Below, in pieces: positions 25,452 to 33,478 of a stretch of DNA of 43,349 nt (position 1 is the first letter of the stretch; every line of letters begins with the position of its first letter). The notes under the pieces were generated by a model that saw nothing but the letters and a program-made list of their open reading frames with translations, was not told the DNA's origin and searched no databases. Both the position numbers and the translations under genes were made by a program. This DNA comes from an uncultured Dorea sp. (GTDB lineage: Bacteria > Bacillota > Clostridia > Lachnospirales > Lachnospiraceae). Location: assembly GCA_947388185.1 (NCBI GenBank), contig CANDQP010000013.1, positions 1 to 43,349 of the forward strand. The letters run 5' to 3'.

Positions 25452-26624
25452 TTACGCCATAAACTCTTCTAATATCCGCCGGATCACAACATCCCTGTCT
25501 GCCTCCTCCGCCGGGCGTTCCCTTCTTGGCTTCTTCTCCTTCGCCATAGCCGGGCGCTGTGCGGCGCTTCTGACCTGACCGGCATAATCTCCCGAATCCG
25601 ATACGGCCGCTGCCAGCGCCTCCCTGACAGGTTCTCTGACCTTCTCTGGTTTGGGAAGCTCAACGATATTCTCTTCCGGCGCTGACTCTGCGACGCGAAA
25701 AGCACTGGCGACCTCGCCTGCCTCCAACTCTGCGGAATGATATATCTCTGCGCTCTTACCCGTACCTGTCTTCACCGCCCGGTATGTATCCTGCTCTTCC
25801 TCCCGTTCTGCCTCCTCTGCTTTCAGCTCCGCTGCAAGAAATGCACTCACGGCGCTCTGTCCCTTCATTGGTTCACGCTTCCTCGTAGCATAGACCTCTT
25901 CGTCCGGTTCCCGGGTCTTCGCCGCAAAAAGTGGCTCAGCTTCTTCCTGCGTCCTGTTCTCATATATCTTGTCGGCAGTCTCCAGATTCTTTCCCCCATA
26001 TGCCTTGCCCGCATATTCAGAGGTATTCCCCTGGTCATCCGCCGGCATACTGGTAAAATCCGCCGCCGTTCCTTCCTGTGCCAGGATCTTGATCTCCTTC
26101 TGATTCGTCTTCTCATACTTATGGCGACATACATTCTCCAGATAATCCACCATATAATTTCTTACGGCTTCCATCTGATACTTCTCATCCGTCGTCAGGT
26201 GAATCAGGAATACGATCGCGGCAAGCCCGCCTCCGACCGCTCCGGTCTTCCACACCGTGTTGCTCATTCCATTTACGCTGTATTCAATCCACGCCCCCGC
26301 TGCGCCCGCCAGCAGACACAGGCCCGCTGCTGTTTTCTCCATCCGTCTCCAACTGTGAAGCCTCACCCCAAGCACCTTATATTCATACAGATACTTGTCC
26401 ACAAATACTCTCACGTTCTCCACCTTGTCGCTGATCATACTGACATGCTCGAATTTGGCACGTACCAGGCGCATCAGCGGGTGGGTGCTCTTATTCATAT
26501 TTCCCGCTGCCCGAATCAGCCGTTTCAATGCGACATTCGCAATACACTTACTCATAATCCCTACGGCTGCCAGAATTCCCATAAGCACGAATATGATGTG
26601 CCTGTCCAACATTGTCTCTAACAT
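25452..26624 (-). CDS. Membrane protein of unknown function
   Basis: A 390-residue protein I do not recognise. The N-terminal half has three membrane segments: IIFVLMGILAAVGIMSKCI (about 10-28), AAGLCLLAGAAGAWIEYSV (about 100-118) and TGAVGGGLAAIVFLIHLT (about 128-145), with a charged loop between the first two (ENVRVFVDKYLYEYKVLGVR). The C-terminal 200 residues are polar, rich in Glu, Ala and Arg, with loose repeats (AKTREPDEE, TRKREPMKG), and are probably disordered and cytoplasmic. GGAGGG precedes ATG 26624, and a TATAAT lies at 26653-26648, which predicts a very short leader. It is transcribed separately from pgi. Confidence 0.7.
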   Translation of the reverse strand: MLETMLDRHIIFVLMGILAAVGIMSKCIANVALKRLIRAAGNMNKSTHPLMRLVRAKFEHVSMISDKVENVRVFVDKYLYEYKVLGVRLHSWRRMEKTAAGLCLLAGAAGAWIEYSVNGMSNTVWKTGAVGGGLAAIVFLIHLTTDEKYQMEAVRNYMVDYLENVCRHKYEKTNQKEIKILAQEGTAADFTSMPADDQGNTSEYAGKAYGGKNLETADKIYENRTQEEAEPLFAAKTREPDEEVYATRKREPMKGQSAVSAFLAAELKAEEAEREEEQDTYRAVKTGTGKSAEIYHSAELEAGEVASAFRVAESAPEENIVELPKPEKVREPVREALAAAVSDSGDYAGQVRSAAQRPAMAKEKKPRRERPAEEADRDVVIRRILEEFMA

Positions 26625-26753
26625 AAAAAACCCTCCTTTTGATTAGAATTATAACCGAAATTCAAAAGGAGAGCACAAAAACCGTTCTACAGATTCCGCA
26701 TCCTTCCATGGGATAATCTGTCATTTCCGAAAATATCATGGGAGATCTTTCTT

Positions 26754-27446
26754 CTATATAGCAGGCAGCAATTCCTTCACAAGCCTTACACTGTGGGCAA
26801 TTGCCTGCCGTTCAAAGGCAGGGTAATCCATGGTCGCACTATTGTCAGCTTTGTCCGAAATGGCACGTATTATGACATACGAAACTTTATTCAAGTGCGC
26901 TGCCTGGGCAATCCCCGCTCCTTCCATCTCAACGCAGAGCGGATGGAAATTCTTCACAATATTCTCCTTAACCTCTCTGGACGCGATAAACTGATCGCCG
27001 CTTGCGACCCGTCCTGTAAATGTATGGATATCCGGGTTCGCCTTCTCATTGGCCTCCACCGCCTTCTTCACCAGATCCTCGTCCGCCGCAAAGGACAGAA
27101 CCTCCATCCTTGGAACCTGGCCGATCGGATAGCCAAACTGAGTCGCATCCATATCGTGATGCAGCGCATCCGTAGAGATCACCATATCCCCGATATCGAT
27201 CCTCGCATCCAGTGAACCGGCAATCCCTGTATTGATCAGCACGTCCGCCTGAAATCTATCCACAAGAATCTGTGCACATATCCCCGCGTTCACCTTGCCG
27301 ATCCCGCTTCTCACTACGACTGCCTCTTTGCCGCACAGAATTCCTCTGCAGAAGACCATAGACGCCTGCTCCACCGTCTCTTGAACCTCCATAACCTCCT
27401 TCAATGCTGCAACCTCTTCCTCCATTGCTCCGATAATTCCTATCAT
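26754..27446 (-). CDS. mtnN: 5'-methylthioadenosine/S-adenosylhomocysteine nucleosidase
   Basis: A 230-residue enzyme that splits MTA and SAH into adenine and the thio-sugar, in methionine salvage and AI-2 precursor formation. MIGIIGAMEEEVAALKEVM is the classic N-terminus, GIAGSLDARIDIGDMVIS the core, and CVEMEGAGIAQAAHL plus IIRAISDKAD carry the conserved Glu and the catalytic Asp. The track ORF has a false 121-residue extension; MIGIIGAM with AAAGGAGG upstream sets ATG 27446. It is divergent from the TSCPD gene. No luxS is nearby. Confidence 0.95.
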   Translation of the reverse strand: MIGIIGAMEEEVAALKEVMEVQETVEQASMVFCRGILCGKEAVVVRSGIGKVNAGICAQILVDRFQADVLINTGIAGSLDARIDIGDMVISTDALHHDMDATQFGYPIGQVPRMEVLSFAADEDLVKKAVEANEKANPDIHTFTGRVASGDQFIASREVKENIVKNFHPLCVEMEGAGIAQAAHLNKVSYVIIRAISDKADNSATMDYPAFERQAIAHSVRLVKELLPAI

Positions 27447-27548
27447 GGTTCTAATTTCCTCCTTTCGTACCCTTACCAGATTAGCACATTCTGTAAACAT
27501 AACGCAATATGAAATATTTGAATAGATATAGATTTTAAAATACATTTT

Positions 27549-27557
27549 TGTTATAAT
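27549..27557 (+). promoter_or_regulatory. Extended -10 promoter of the TSCPD gene
   Basis: TGTTATAAT, 38 bases before the start codon. A poor -35 (TAGATT) lies 17 bases upstream of TATAAT, compatible with extended -10 use. Confidence 0.6.
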
Positions 27558-27594
27558 CTCTATGGATAAAATATTTATAAGGAGGCTTATTGAT

Positions 27595-27837
27595 ATGGAT
27601 TTTAGACCATCTGGTGTCTGTTCACAACTGATCAGGGTAGATGTGGACGGAGATATTATTAAGAACGTAGAATTTGTCGGAGGATGTAACGGCAATACCC
27701 AGGGGATCGCCAGCCTTGTCGTTGACATGGACGTGCATGACGCTATCTCCCGCATGGAAGGAATAACCTGCGGAAATAAATCAACATCCTGCCCGGACCA
27801 GCTCGCCAAAGCTCTCAGACAGGCAATTGGAGAGTGA
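27595..27837 (+). CDS. TSCPD domain protein (TIGR03905 type)
   Basis: An 80-residue protein of unknown function. The motif STSCPDQLAKAL names the family, and FRPSGVCSQLIRVDVDGDII with FVGGCNGNTQGIASLV is typical of the TIGR03905 group. TSCPD domains also occur at the C-terminus of class II ribonucleotide reductases (NrdJ/NrdZ), where the cysteines are thought to take part in redox or metal binding. The track starts at 27562, but AAGGAGG eight bases before ATG 27595 sets the start. It is monocistronic, divergent from mtnN, and closed by the hairpin at 27859. Confidence 0.9.
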   Translation: MDFRPSGVCSQLIRVDVDGDIIKNVEFVGGCNGNTQGIASLVVDMDVHDAISRMEGITCGNKSTSCPDQLAKALRQAIGE

Positions 27838-27858
27838 TGTCTCCTTCACAGAATACGT

Positions 27859-27897
27859 CTGCAAAAAGCCTCCGGATCGTCTTATGGCTTTTTGCAG
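27859..27897. terminator. Terminator hairpin between convergent genes
   Basis: CTGCAAAAAGCC-tccggatcgtcttat-GGCTTTTTGCAG, a 12-bp perfect stem between the TSCPD gene and the first Rpn-type gene. There is no T-run outside the stem. Confidence 0.6.
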
Positions 27898-27907
27898 CCA
27901 AGTGAGC

Positions 27908-28984
27908 CTATGGCTTCTCCGGTAACAGACCGACCCAGCTCTTGACCGTTTCGACGGCATAGCCTAAGCCCTGCGCAATCTTTTCTATCTCTATTCCCAA
28001 ATTATAAAAGTTTCTGGCGGCTTCCTGTGCTTTTTTCAGTTCTCCTTTCTTTTCGCCTCTTCTCTCGCCTCTTATCTCGCCCCTTATCTCTCCTCTCATC
28101 TCTCCTCTTATCTCTCCTTTTCTCTCTGCTTCCATTCTCATCTCTCGGATTGCTTGGCACATGTCTACTTTCCCCTCTCTTTCTTCATAGTTCAACTGAG
28201 TATTCGTAATCACCTCTATTACATCTACCGCTCTTCGCTCTACTTCCTTGAACCGTTCCCCATTTTCTCTCAGGATTCTCTCCAGCTCTTCTTTATTCTT
28301 CGAATACTTGATAAATAGCAGTACTTCCCGGAGACTGGACTGCAATTTCCCAATCTCTTCATCCGACATCTGCGCCGGCGCGATCACATGCAGCTTATAA
28401 TCATTCAAACATACCTTCACCTTCGGGTCGGTCACTTCCATCATTTCTAACAGACTCAGCGGTCCTGTCCACTCGTCCGCACCAAAATATATGGTCACCG
28501 TTACAGACGGGATTAATCTGTCGTCATTCCAGAATCCACTTAAGAACTCTTGGGAATCCGGTGTTTTCTTCCCATCTTCTGTACTCTCTTCACCTGATTC
28601 CTGTTTCTGTTCTTTCTTCTTCTGCATCGTTTTTCGATGGGACTTTGCCGCCTCACTCACCTGTCCGGCATACTCCAGTGCATCGTAAAGATTATTCCGG
28701 ACTGCCATTGCATTGTGGATACTCGCTTGGGCTTCCGCTCCATAGATCACATATTCCAGCTTCCCATCTGTCATTACCGCACACAGCTTCTGTACGTCCC
28801 GGAACTTCTGCACCGGTACTGCCGCTCCATCCGCTCCGTATGGAAGCGCAATCTCTTTAGGATCCCGTTCTTCTAACTGTTCTGGTGTGATTATCTGTTG
28901 GCCACCATATATATAATAGTTAAATACGTCCGAGAATATATCTCTGTCCGATATATAATCTTTTGTAATTGTGTCTGCCTTCAA
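27908..28984 (-). CDS. Rpn / PD-(D/E)XK nuclease family transposase, copy 1
   Basis: A 358-residue protein of the recombination-promoting nuclease/putative transposase group. The N-terminal part holds a PD-(D/E)XK-like core: DIFSDVFNYYIYG supplies an Asp and YVIYGAEAQASIHNAM an E-x-Q in place of E-x-K. The mid-part has VKVCLNDYKLHVIAPAQMSD, and the C-terminus has RGEIRGE repeats followed by the usual AARNFYNLGIEIEKIAQGLG tail. The start is taken as TTG 28984 after GGTGAGAG, as in copy 2; the track's 94-residue extension overlaps the end of copy 2 and is not real. E. coli RpnA-type proteins cut DNA and raise recombination. Complete, so possibly active. Confidence 0.8.
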   Translation of the reverse strand: MKADTITKDYISDRDIFSDVFNYYIYGGQQIITPEQLEERDPKEIALPYGADGAAVPVQKFRDVQKLCAVMTDGKLEYVIYGAEAQASIHNAMAVRNNLYDALEYAGQVSEAAKSHRKTMQKKKEQKQESGEESTEDGKKTPDSQEFLSGFWNDDRLIPSVTVTIYFGADEWTGPLSLLEMMEVTDPKVKVCLNDYKLHVIAPAQMSDEEIGKLQSSLREVLLFIKYSKNKEELERILRENGERFKEVERRAVDVIEVITNTQLNYEEREGKVDMCQAIREMRMEAERKGEIRGEMRGEIRGEIRGERRGEKKGELKKAQEAARNFYNLGIEIEKIAQGLGYAVETVKSWVGLLPEKP

Positions 28985-29025
28985 TTGACTCTCACCGCCT
29001 TTCTGACCTTCCACGTGAAAATCCC

Positions 29026-30090
29026 TTAATTTTTTTCCGATCTTAGGCCAACCCAGACTTTGACCGTTTCGACGGCATAGCCTAAGCCCTGCGCAATTTT
29101 CTCTACTTCTATTCCCAAATTGTAAAAGTTTCTGGCGGCTTCCTGCGCTTTTTTCAGTTCTCCTTTCTTCTCGCCTTTTCTCTCGCCCCTTATCTCTCCT
29201 CTCATCTCTCCTCTTAGCTCTCCTTTTCTCTCTGCTTCCATTCTCATCTCTCGGATTGCCTGGCACATGTCTACTTTCCCCTCTCTTTCTTCATAGTTCA
29301 ACTGGGTATTCGTAATCACCTCTATTACATCTACCGCTCTTCGCTCTACTTCCCTAAACCGTTCCTCATTTTCTCTCAGAATTCTGTCCAACTCTTCTTT
29401 ATTCTTCGAATATTTGATAAATAGCAGTACTTCCCGGAGACTGGACTGCAATTTCCCAATCTCTTCATCCGACATCTGCGCCGGCGCGATCACATGCAGC
29501 TTATAATCATTCAAACATACCTTCACCTTCGGGTCGGTCACTTCCATCATTTCTAGCAGACTCAGCGGTCCTGTCCACTCGTCCGCACCAAAATATATGG
29601 TCACCGTTACCGACGGGATTAATCTGTCGTCATTCCAGAATCCACTTAAGAACTCATGGGAATCCGGTGTTTTCTTCCCATCTTCTGTATTCTCTTCACC
29701 TGATTCCTGTTTCTGTTCTTTCTCCTTCTGCATCGCTTTTCGATGGGACTTTGCCGCCTCACTCACCTGTCCGGCATATTCCAATGCATCGTAAAGATTA
29801 TTCCGGACCGCCATTGCATTGTGGATTTTCGCCTGGGCTTCCGCTCCATAGATCACATATTCCAGCTTCCCATCTGTCTTCACCGCACACAGCTTCTGTA
29901 CGTCCCTGAACTTCTGCACCGGTACTGCCGCTCCATCCGCTCCGTATGGAAGCGCAATCTCTTTAGGATCCCGTTCTTCTAACTGTTCTGGTGTGATTAT
30001 CTGTTGGCCACCATATATATAATAGTTAAATACGTCCGAGAATATATCTCTGTCCGATATATAATCTTTTGTAATTGTGTCTGCCTTCAA
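29026..30090 (-). CDS. Rpn / PD-(D/E)XK nuclease family transposase, copy 2
   Basis: A 354-residue near-twin of copy 1. It differs by scattered substitutions, by one RGEI tetrapeptide fewer in the (R/K)GE repeat, and by the final residues (WVGLRSEKN here, WVGLLPEKP there). The TTG start with GGCGGTGAGAG upstream is the same in both. Most DNA differences are in third positions or conservative, so both copies appear to be maintained. The 41-base gap between the copies and the sequence upstream of copy 2 are unlike each other, so the duplicated unit runs from the ribosome site to near the stop codon. Confidence 0.8.
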   Translation of the reverse strand: MKADTITKDYISDRDIFSDVFNYYIYGGQQIITPEQLEERDPKEIALPYGADGAAVPVQKFRDVQKLCAVKTDGKLEYVIYGAEAQAKIHNAMAVRNNLYDALEYAGQVSEAAKSHRKAMQKEKEQKQESGEENTEDGKKTPDSHEFLSGFWNDDRLIPSVTVTIYFGADEWTGPLSLLEMMEVTDPKVKVCLNDYKLHVIAPAQMSDEEIGKLQSSLREVLLFIKYSKNKEELDRILRENEERFREVERRAVDVIEVITNTQLNYEEREGKVDMCQAIREMRMEAERKGELRGEMRGEIRGERKGEKKGELKKAQEAARNFYNLGIEVEKIAQGLGYAVETVKVWVGLRSEKN

Positions 30091-30235
30091 TTGACTCTCA
30101 CCGCCACTTTCATTATACTAGAATCAACACCTAACTTCAACCAATCCCGAGAATCAGAATTCCGCAAATATCCATATAAAAAGCGGAAAGGGACACAGAG
30201 CATTGCTCCATATCCCTTTTGTCTTACTGTACGTT

Positions 30236-30385
30236 CCTGTATCCGGGAAGACTGTGTGAAGTACCGCATACGACGACTTTGACCCGTTTCGTGGGCCTAC
30301 GGTTTCTCAAATGTAAGGTCGAAATCAAATTAATAGTTTCCTATTTTGCACCGGATGCGGTACTTCCCACAATCTTCCCGAACAG
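30236..30385. repeat. Palindromic element (imperfect inverted repeat of about 33 bases)
   Basis: The left arm includes CGGGAAGACTGTGTGAAGT then ACCGCAT (30236-30271). The right arm, ATGCGGTACTTCCCACAAT then CTTCCCGAACAG (30354-30385), is its near reverse complement. A second inner pairing, GACTTTGACC with GGTCGAAATC, continues the stem. The 428-base gap 30091-30518 holds no convincing gene. A 60-codon frame at 30087-30269 is probably part of a dispersed repeat. A MITE-like element or structured RNA is possible. Confidence 0.55.
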
Positions 30386-30518
30386 TTTTTTTGTTTTTTC
30401 CGCTAAGTCTTTTGTTTTTTTCGGACTCCCGTCCTCAGATTGCATTTTTTCAATATTCAGTTTTAATGTACTACATTGGTTTTCTTATTTTTTTAACACT
30501 CTGGATGGATGGTTTGTA

Positions 30519-30995
30519 CTACTCAACATAGACGCCATCAGTAAAGGAACTACTCATATCATGGTTCGCAAGATGTGTACACCGTACTCGATAGTAATAA
30601 CCACCTTCTACCTGCAAAGTTCTGGTTGATGCTGCCCGGTCAGTATTTGAATTTTCTTTCTGCCATCCAGTATACATAGACCAAGCCGTATCTCCTTTTT
30701 TAGCTCTTTCTATTGAAACTCCTATAGCAACTCTATCTACCGTATGAGCAGCAATAGTGGTTCCACCGGCATATATTTTGCCAGGTCCGAGTCTAACACA
30801 CTTGGAATATCCTGTAAGAAGATCCACTCCTCTGGTTATTTGGGTACCATATCCTATCGACTCTTCTTCATGCGTCAAATAGGACCCATCCAATACAGGA
30901 TCTTGTGACGCTGCTTGCGCATTATCTGTCAATGTAAGTAGCATGCAAATCATCAACATCAGCACACAGCATATGGATCCAATTCTCTTTATCAT
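30519..30995 (-). CDS. Secreted DUF6147-like protein
   Basis: A 158-residue exported protein. A signal peptide (IGSICCVLMLMICMLLTLTD) ends at AQA/A near residue 28. The mature part has SYLTHEEESIGYGTQITRG, RLGPGKIYAGGTTIAAHTVD and VEGGYYYRVRCTHLANHD, which I associate with the DUF6147 family of Lachnospiraceae; function unknown. It looks like a compact beta-rich domain with two cysteines (KCVRL and VRCTH) that could pair outside the cell. GAGGAGGTGAATT precedes ATG 30995. It lies 73 bases downstream of the DUF4367-like gene in the same direction, probably co-transcribed. Naming of the DUF is from memory. Confidence 0.75.
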   Translation of the reverse strand: MIKRIGSICCVLMLMICMLLTLTDNAQAASQDPVLDGSYLTHEEESIGYGTQITRGVDLLTGYSKCVRLGPGKIYAGGTTIAAHTVDRVAIGVSIERAKKGDTAWSMYTGWQKENSNTDRAASTRTLQVEGGYYYRVRCTHLANHDMSSSFTDGVYVE

Positions 30996-31068
30996 AATTC
31001 ACCTCCTCTTATACTAAATCCTTACCCTCGTTATATATACACATAACTCGCCAAAAACTGACGCGGAT

Positions 31069-31926
31069 TTAGGAAAAAAATAAATTATCTACAATTATTT
31101 CAAATTCTGCTTTACTCATTGTACCTATTAAAAAATATTCCAATCCTTGATATTCGAAATTAGCCGAATATCGCCTTGTCAATGAATCCTTTATTTGATA
31201 CTCTTTTATCTTTATTTTGCAATCACTTTTTTCTACTATATATTCTTCCACCTTTTCGTCTTCGATATCAATCCCCCATGACGTACCAGAAAAGGATGCA
31301 TTAATAAAATACCTAACATTCTCCTCTCCGTAACTATAACTCAATTCTGCTATTTGAAATTTTTTATCTATTTCTACTTCCCGAAATACCATTCTCTGAG
31401 GTCCTGTTAAAATTTTTACAGGATCTACCCCAAATACATCTTTAATTTCCTGGTATGCCTCCTCTTCATCCTCCTGTACAATTATCAAATTATCATCACT
31501 AGAATTTATCTTCTGTACTTCTCTATTCCCAACCATCTGAGTGACCATCTGTATTATCCTCTCCGGTCCTCCCAAACTATTCACCCCAACAGCCATTGCC
31601 AGCACCAACGCTGCCGCAAGCCCGATATACATCCGAAACCGCTTTTTCTTCCGTCTCGTCTTGCTCCTGGCCTCTTCTCTCGCTTCTTCCTCCATAACCC
31701 TGCGTCCAATCTCAAGTGCTTTCTTATCCGCTTCTGACATATTCGCATACAAGTCTTCTTGCCTCATGGCTTCTATCTTCTCGCTAATCCCCGCAAATAG
31801 AGCTGCTTCCATCCCTTCCGGTACACTAAGATTATCGTCTTCCAGAATGGATGCCTCTTCCTCTCTTGCGGCTCTGTCAAACTCTTCTTTTATTGCTTGT
31901 TCCAGTCGATCCATATTTTCCTTCAT
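31069..31926 (-). CDS. Single-pass membrane protein, DUF4367-like, possible anti-sigma factor
   Basis: A 285-residue protein with a charged cytoplasmic head (residues 1-95), one membrane segment (MYIGLAAALVLAMAVGVNSL, about 98-117) and an outside domain of about 165 residues. The outside part (FREVEIDKKFQIAELSYSYG, then YFINASFSGTSWG and YFLIGTMSKAEFEIIVDNL) has the look of the DUF4367 domain found in clostridial anti-sigma-like proteins. TGAGGA selects ATG 31926, two codons inside the track ORF. A sigma factor gene in the same orientation is 1.5 kb upstream, separated by murG on the other strand, so partnership is plausible but not shown. Confidence 0.65.
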   Translation of the reverse strand: MKENMDRLEQAIKEEFDRAAREEEASILEDDNLSVPEGMEAALFAGISEKIEAMRQEDLYANMSEADKKALEIGRRVMEEEAREEARSKTRRKKKRFRMYIGLAAALVLAMAVGVNSLGGPERIIQMVTQMVGNREVQKINSSDDNLIIVQEDEEEAYQEIKDVFGVDPVKILTGPQRMVFREVEIDKKFQIAELSYSYGEENVRYFINASFSGTSWGIDIEDEKVEEYIVEKSDCKIKIKEYQIKDSLTRRYSANFEYQGLEYFLIGTMSKAEFEIIVDNLFFS

Positions 31927-32010
31927 TCTCATTCCTCATAATCAGTCATGTGGTTACCTTAATAACCGGCTGCCATACAGCATAGCGCATGGCGCCGTGA
32001 GAGTTATTGT

Positions 32011-32190
32011 TCACTCCTGGACTATGCACCACGCTGCACGGTCACAGACCAGCACATTATCAGGGCAGAAATCCGGCCTCTTGCCGTAAGGCAACTTGAC
32101 ATAGTCCGGATTCGTTGCTGCGAACACCATAGGCGTGAACTGTAACCCGTGTGAACTGTAACCTGAAATCTTCTTCTTTCTCTTGACCAA
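32011..32190 (-). CDS. Unrecognised 59-residue ORF, gene remnant or small protein
   Basis: A 60-codon frame starting at TTG 32190, not in the track (the listed 32022-32225 frame is its shadow). The translation is protein-like: LQFTPMVFAATNPDYVKLPY, then GKRPDFCPDNVLVCDR and AAWCIVQE, with three cysteines and a basic start (LVKRKKKIS). AGGTGA is only one or two bases before the TTG, so initiation is doubtful; it may be the 3' end of a lost gene. A TTGACA lies 37 bases upstream on this strand. I do not recognise the family. The rest of the 31927-32272 gap shows only short repeats. Confidence 0.4.
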   Translation of the reverse strand: MVKRKKKISGYSSHGLQFTPMVFAATNPDYVKLPYGKRPDFCPDNVLVCDRAAWCIVQE

Positions 32191-32232
32191 ATCACCTGTA
32201 AACGTATAATATAATTATAACACATATGTCAA
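32183..32232. promoter_or_regulatory. murG promoter and overlapping divergent promoter
   Basis: Plus: TTGACC (32183-32188)-N16-TATAAT (32205-32210), ahead of murG. Minus: TTGACA (32232-32227)-N17-TTATAC (32209-32204), toward the 59-codon ORF. The two overlap, so use of one should hinder the other. The plus -35 also lies inside the start of that ORF. Confidence 0.5.
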
Positions 32233-32272
32233 AATATATATTCTCATACATTATCAAGATTGGGAGGTCATT

Positions 32273-33337
32273 ATGAAACGCATTATCCTAACTGGCGGCG
32301 GCACTGCTGGCCATGTAACACCGAATCTGGCTCTGCTTCCACGCCTTAAAGAATTACAATACGATATCCATTATATCGGCTCTTACCACGGTATTGAGAA
32401 GGAATTGATCGAGCAATTTGGTATTCCCTACCATGGTATCTCTTCCGGAAAGCTGCGCCGCTATTTCAGTGTGCAAAACTTCACTGATCCTTTCCGGGTG
32501 ATCAAAGGACTTGGAGAAGCCAAGAGACTTGTCAAGCTCCTGAATCCTGATGTGATCTTCTCCAAAGGCGGATTTGTCTCTGTCCCTGTCGTTCTTGCAG
32601 GCAAGAGCCGCCATGTGCCGACGATCATTCATGAATCAGATATGACCCCCGGTCTTGCAAACAAACTATCCATTCCTTCTGCGACCAAAGTCTGCTGTAA
32701 TTTTCCAGAGACTCTAAAACATCTGCCTGAAGGGAAGGCTGTATTAACAGGTTCTCCGATCCGGCAGGAATTGTTGTCCGGCGACAAATACAAAGCGAAA
32801 GAATTCCTGCATTTTACGTCCGACAAACCTGTAATCATGATCGTCGGCGGAAGTCTGGGTTCTGTAGCTGTCAACGAAGCTGTCCGAGGCATCCTTCCCG
32901 AGCTTCTGAAGTCTTTCCAGGTCGTCCATCTCTGCGGCAAAGGGAAGGTAGATCCATCCCTCAAGGACCTAGAAGGCTATGCGCAGTTTGAATATGTCAA
33001 GGAAGAACTGAAAGACCTGTTCGCACTGACAGAGCTTGTAATCTCCAGAGCCGGAGCCAATGCTATCTGCGAATTACTCGCACTGCACAAGCCAAATCTT
33101 CTGATTCCGCTATCTGCCAATGCAAGCCGCGGCGATCAGATCCTCAATGCCCGTTCTTTTGAACGGCAGGGCTACAGCGTCGTACTGGAAGAAGAAGAAC
33201 TTACTAATCAAGTACTTCTGGATTCCATCATACATTTGTATGAAAACCGCAGTTCCTACATAGATGCCATGAAGAATTCTCCGCAGCAGAACTCCATTGA
33301 CACGATCATAGATCTGATCGAAACTGCCGCAAGATAG
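32273..33337 (+). CDS. murG: UDP-GlcNAc:undecaprenyl-PP-MurNAc-pentapeptide GlcNAc transferase
   Basis: A 354-residue GT28 glycosyltransferase that turns lipid I into lipid II at the inner face of the membrane. The first loop ILTGGGTAGHVTPNLAL, the second VIFSKGGFVSVPVVLAG, IVGGSLGSVAVNEAV, and the UDP-binding SRAGANAICELLALHKPNLL followed by LIPLS are all present. Length is normal. GGGAGG before ATG 32273. It stands alone on the plus strand among minus-strand genes, outside any division/cell-wall cluster, so it may be a second copy or a relocated sole copy. Base use does not look different from its neighbours. Confidence 0.93.
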   Translation: MKRIILTGGGTAGHVTPNLALLPRLKELQYDIHYIGSYHGIEKELIEQFGIPYHGISSGKLRRYFSVQNFTDPFRVIKGLGEAKRLVKLLNPDVIFSKGGFVSVPVVLAGKSRHVPTIIHESDMTPGLANKLSIPSATKVCCNFPETLKHLPEGKAVLTGSPIRQELLSGDKYKAKEFLHFTSDKPVIMIVGGSLGSVAVNEAVRGILPELLKSFQVVHLCGKGKVDPSLKDLEGYAQFEYVKEELKDLFALTELVISRAGANAICELLALHKPNLLIPLSANASRGDQILNARSFERQGYSVVLEEEELTNQVLLDSIIHLYENRSSYIDAMKNSPQQNSIDTIIDLIETAAR

Positions 33338-33345
33338 CCCAGTGC

Positions 33346-33444
33346 CCCTTCAGAGTGGGCGGACTTTGTCCGGTAAGGTATACCCAAGGGCATACCGTAA
33401 TGCATACCCTTTCAGGGCGGGCGGACTTCGTCCAGCAAGGTATA
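33346..33444. repeat. Two direct repeats of 37-38 bases
   Basis: CCCTTCAGAGTGGGCGGACT... (33346-33382) and CCCTTTCAGGGCGGGCGGAC... (33407-33444), period 61 bases. They share GGCGGACTT-GTCC and end in AAGGTATA. Between them GGTATACCC-aa-GGGCATACC can form a hairpin. It resembles a small dispersed intergenic repeat. Confidence 0.6.
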
Positions 33445-33446
33445 GA

Positions 33447-33478
33447 AAACAGGTGTCGGGATAATCGGCACCTGTTTC
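33447..33478. terminator. Terminator hairpin between murG and the sigma factor gene
   Basis: AAACAGGTGTCG-ggataat-CGGCACCTGTTT, flanked by AAAA and TTTC, 110 bases after murG and touching the sigma factor stop. It is probably used from both sides. Confidence 0.65.

Larger units (their letters stand above)
27908..30104. repeat. Tandem duplication of about 1.1 kb
   Basis: Direct repeat units at about 27930-28998 and 29048-30104 carry the two Rpn-type genes. Similarity starts at the shared GGCGGTGAGAGTCAA ribosome site and fades close to the stop codons. Confidence 0.85.

Noticed and set aside
27447-27809. 121-residue extension of the MTA/SAH nucleosidase ORF
   Set aside because: MIGIIGAMEEE with AAAGGAGG upstream is the standard start; the extension crosses the divergent promoter and the TSCPD gene.
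28050-28140. Short regular repeats (TCTCTCCTCTTATC-like), possible CRISPR
   Set aside because: They are in-frame (R/K)GE codons of the Rpn-type gene with 12-base units and no spacers.
28985-29266. N-terminal extension of the first Rpn-type ORF
   Set aside because: It overlaps the 3' end of copy 2 in another frame and copy 2 itself starts at the equivalent TTG.
30219-30629. 136-codon plus-strand ORF
   Set aside because: Runs through the palindromic element and the DUF6147-like gene in antisense; no ribosome site or family resemblance.
32022-32225. 67-codon minus-strand ORF in the track
   Set aside because: A neighbouring frame gives a far more protein-like 59-residue sequence.
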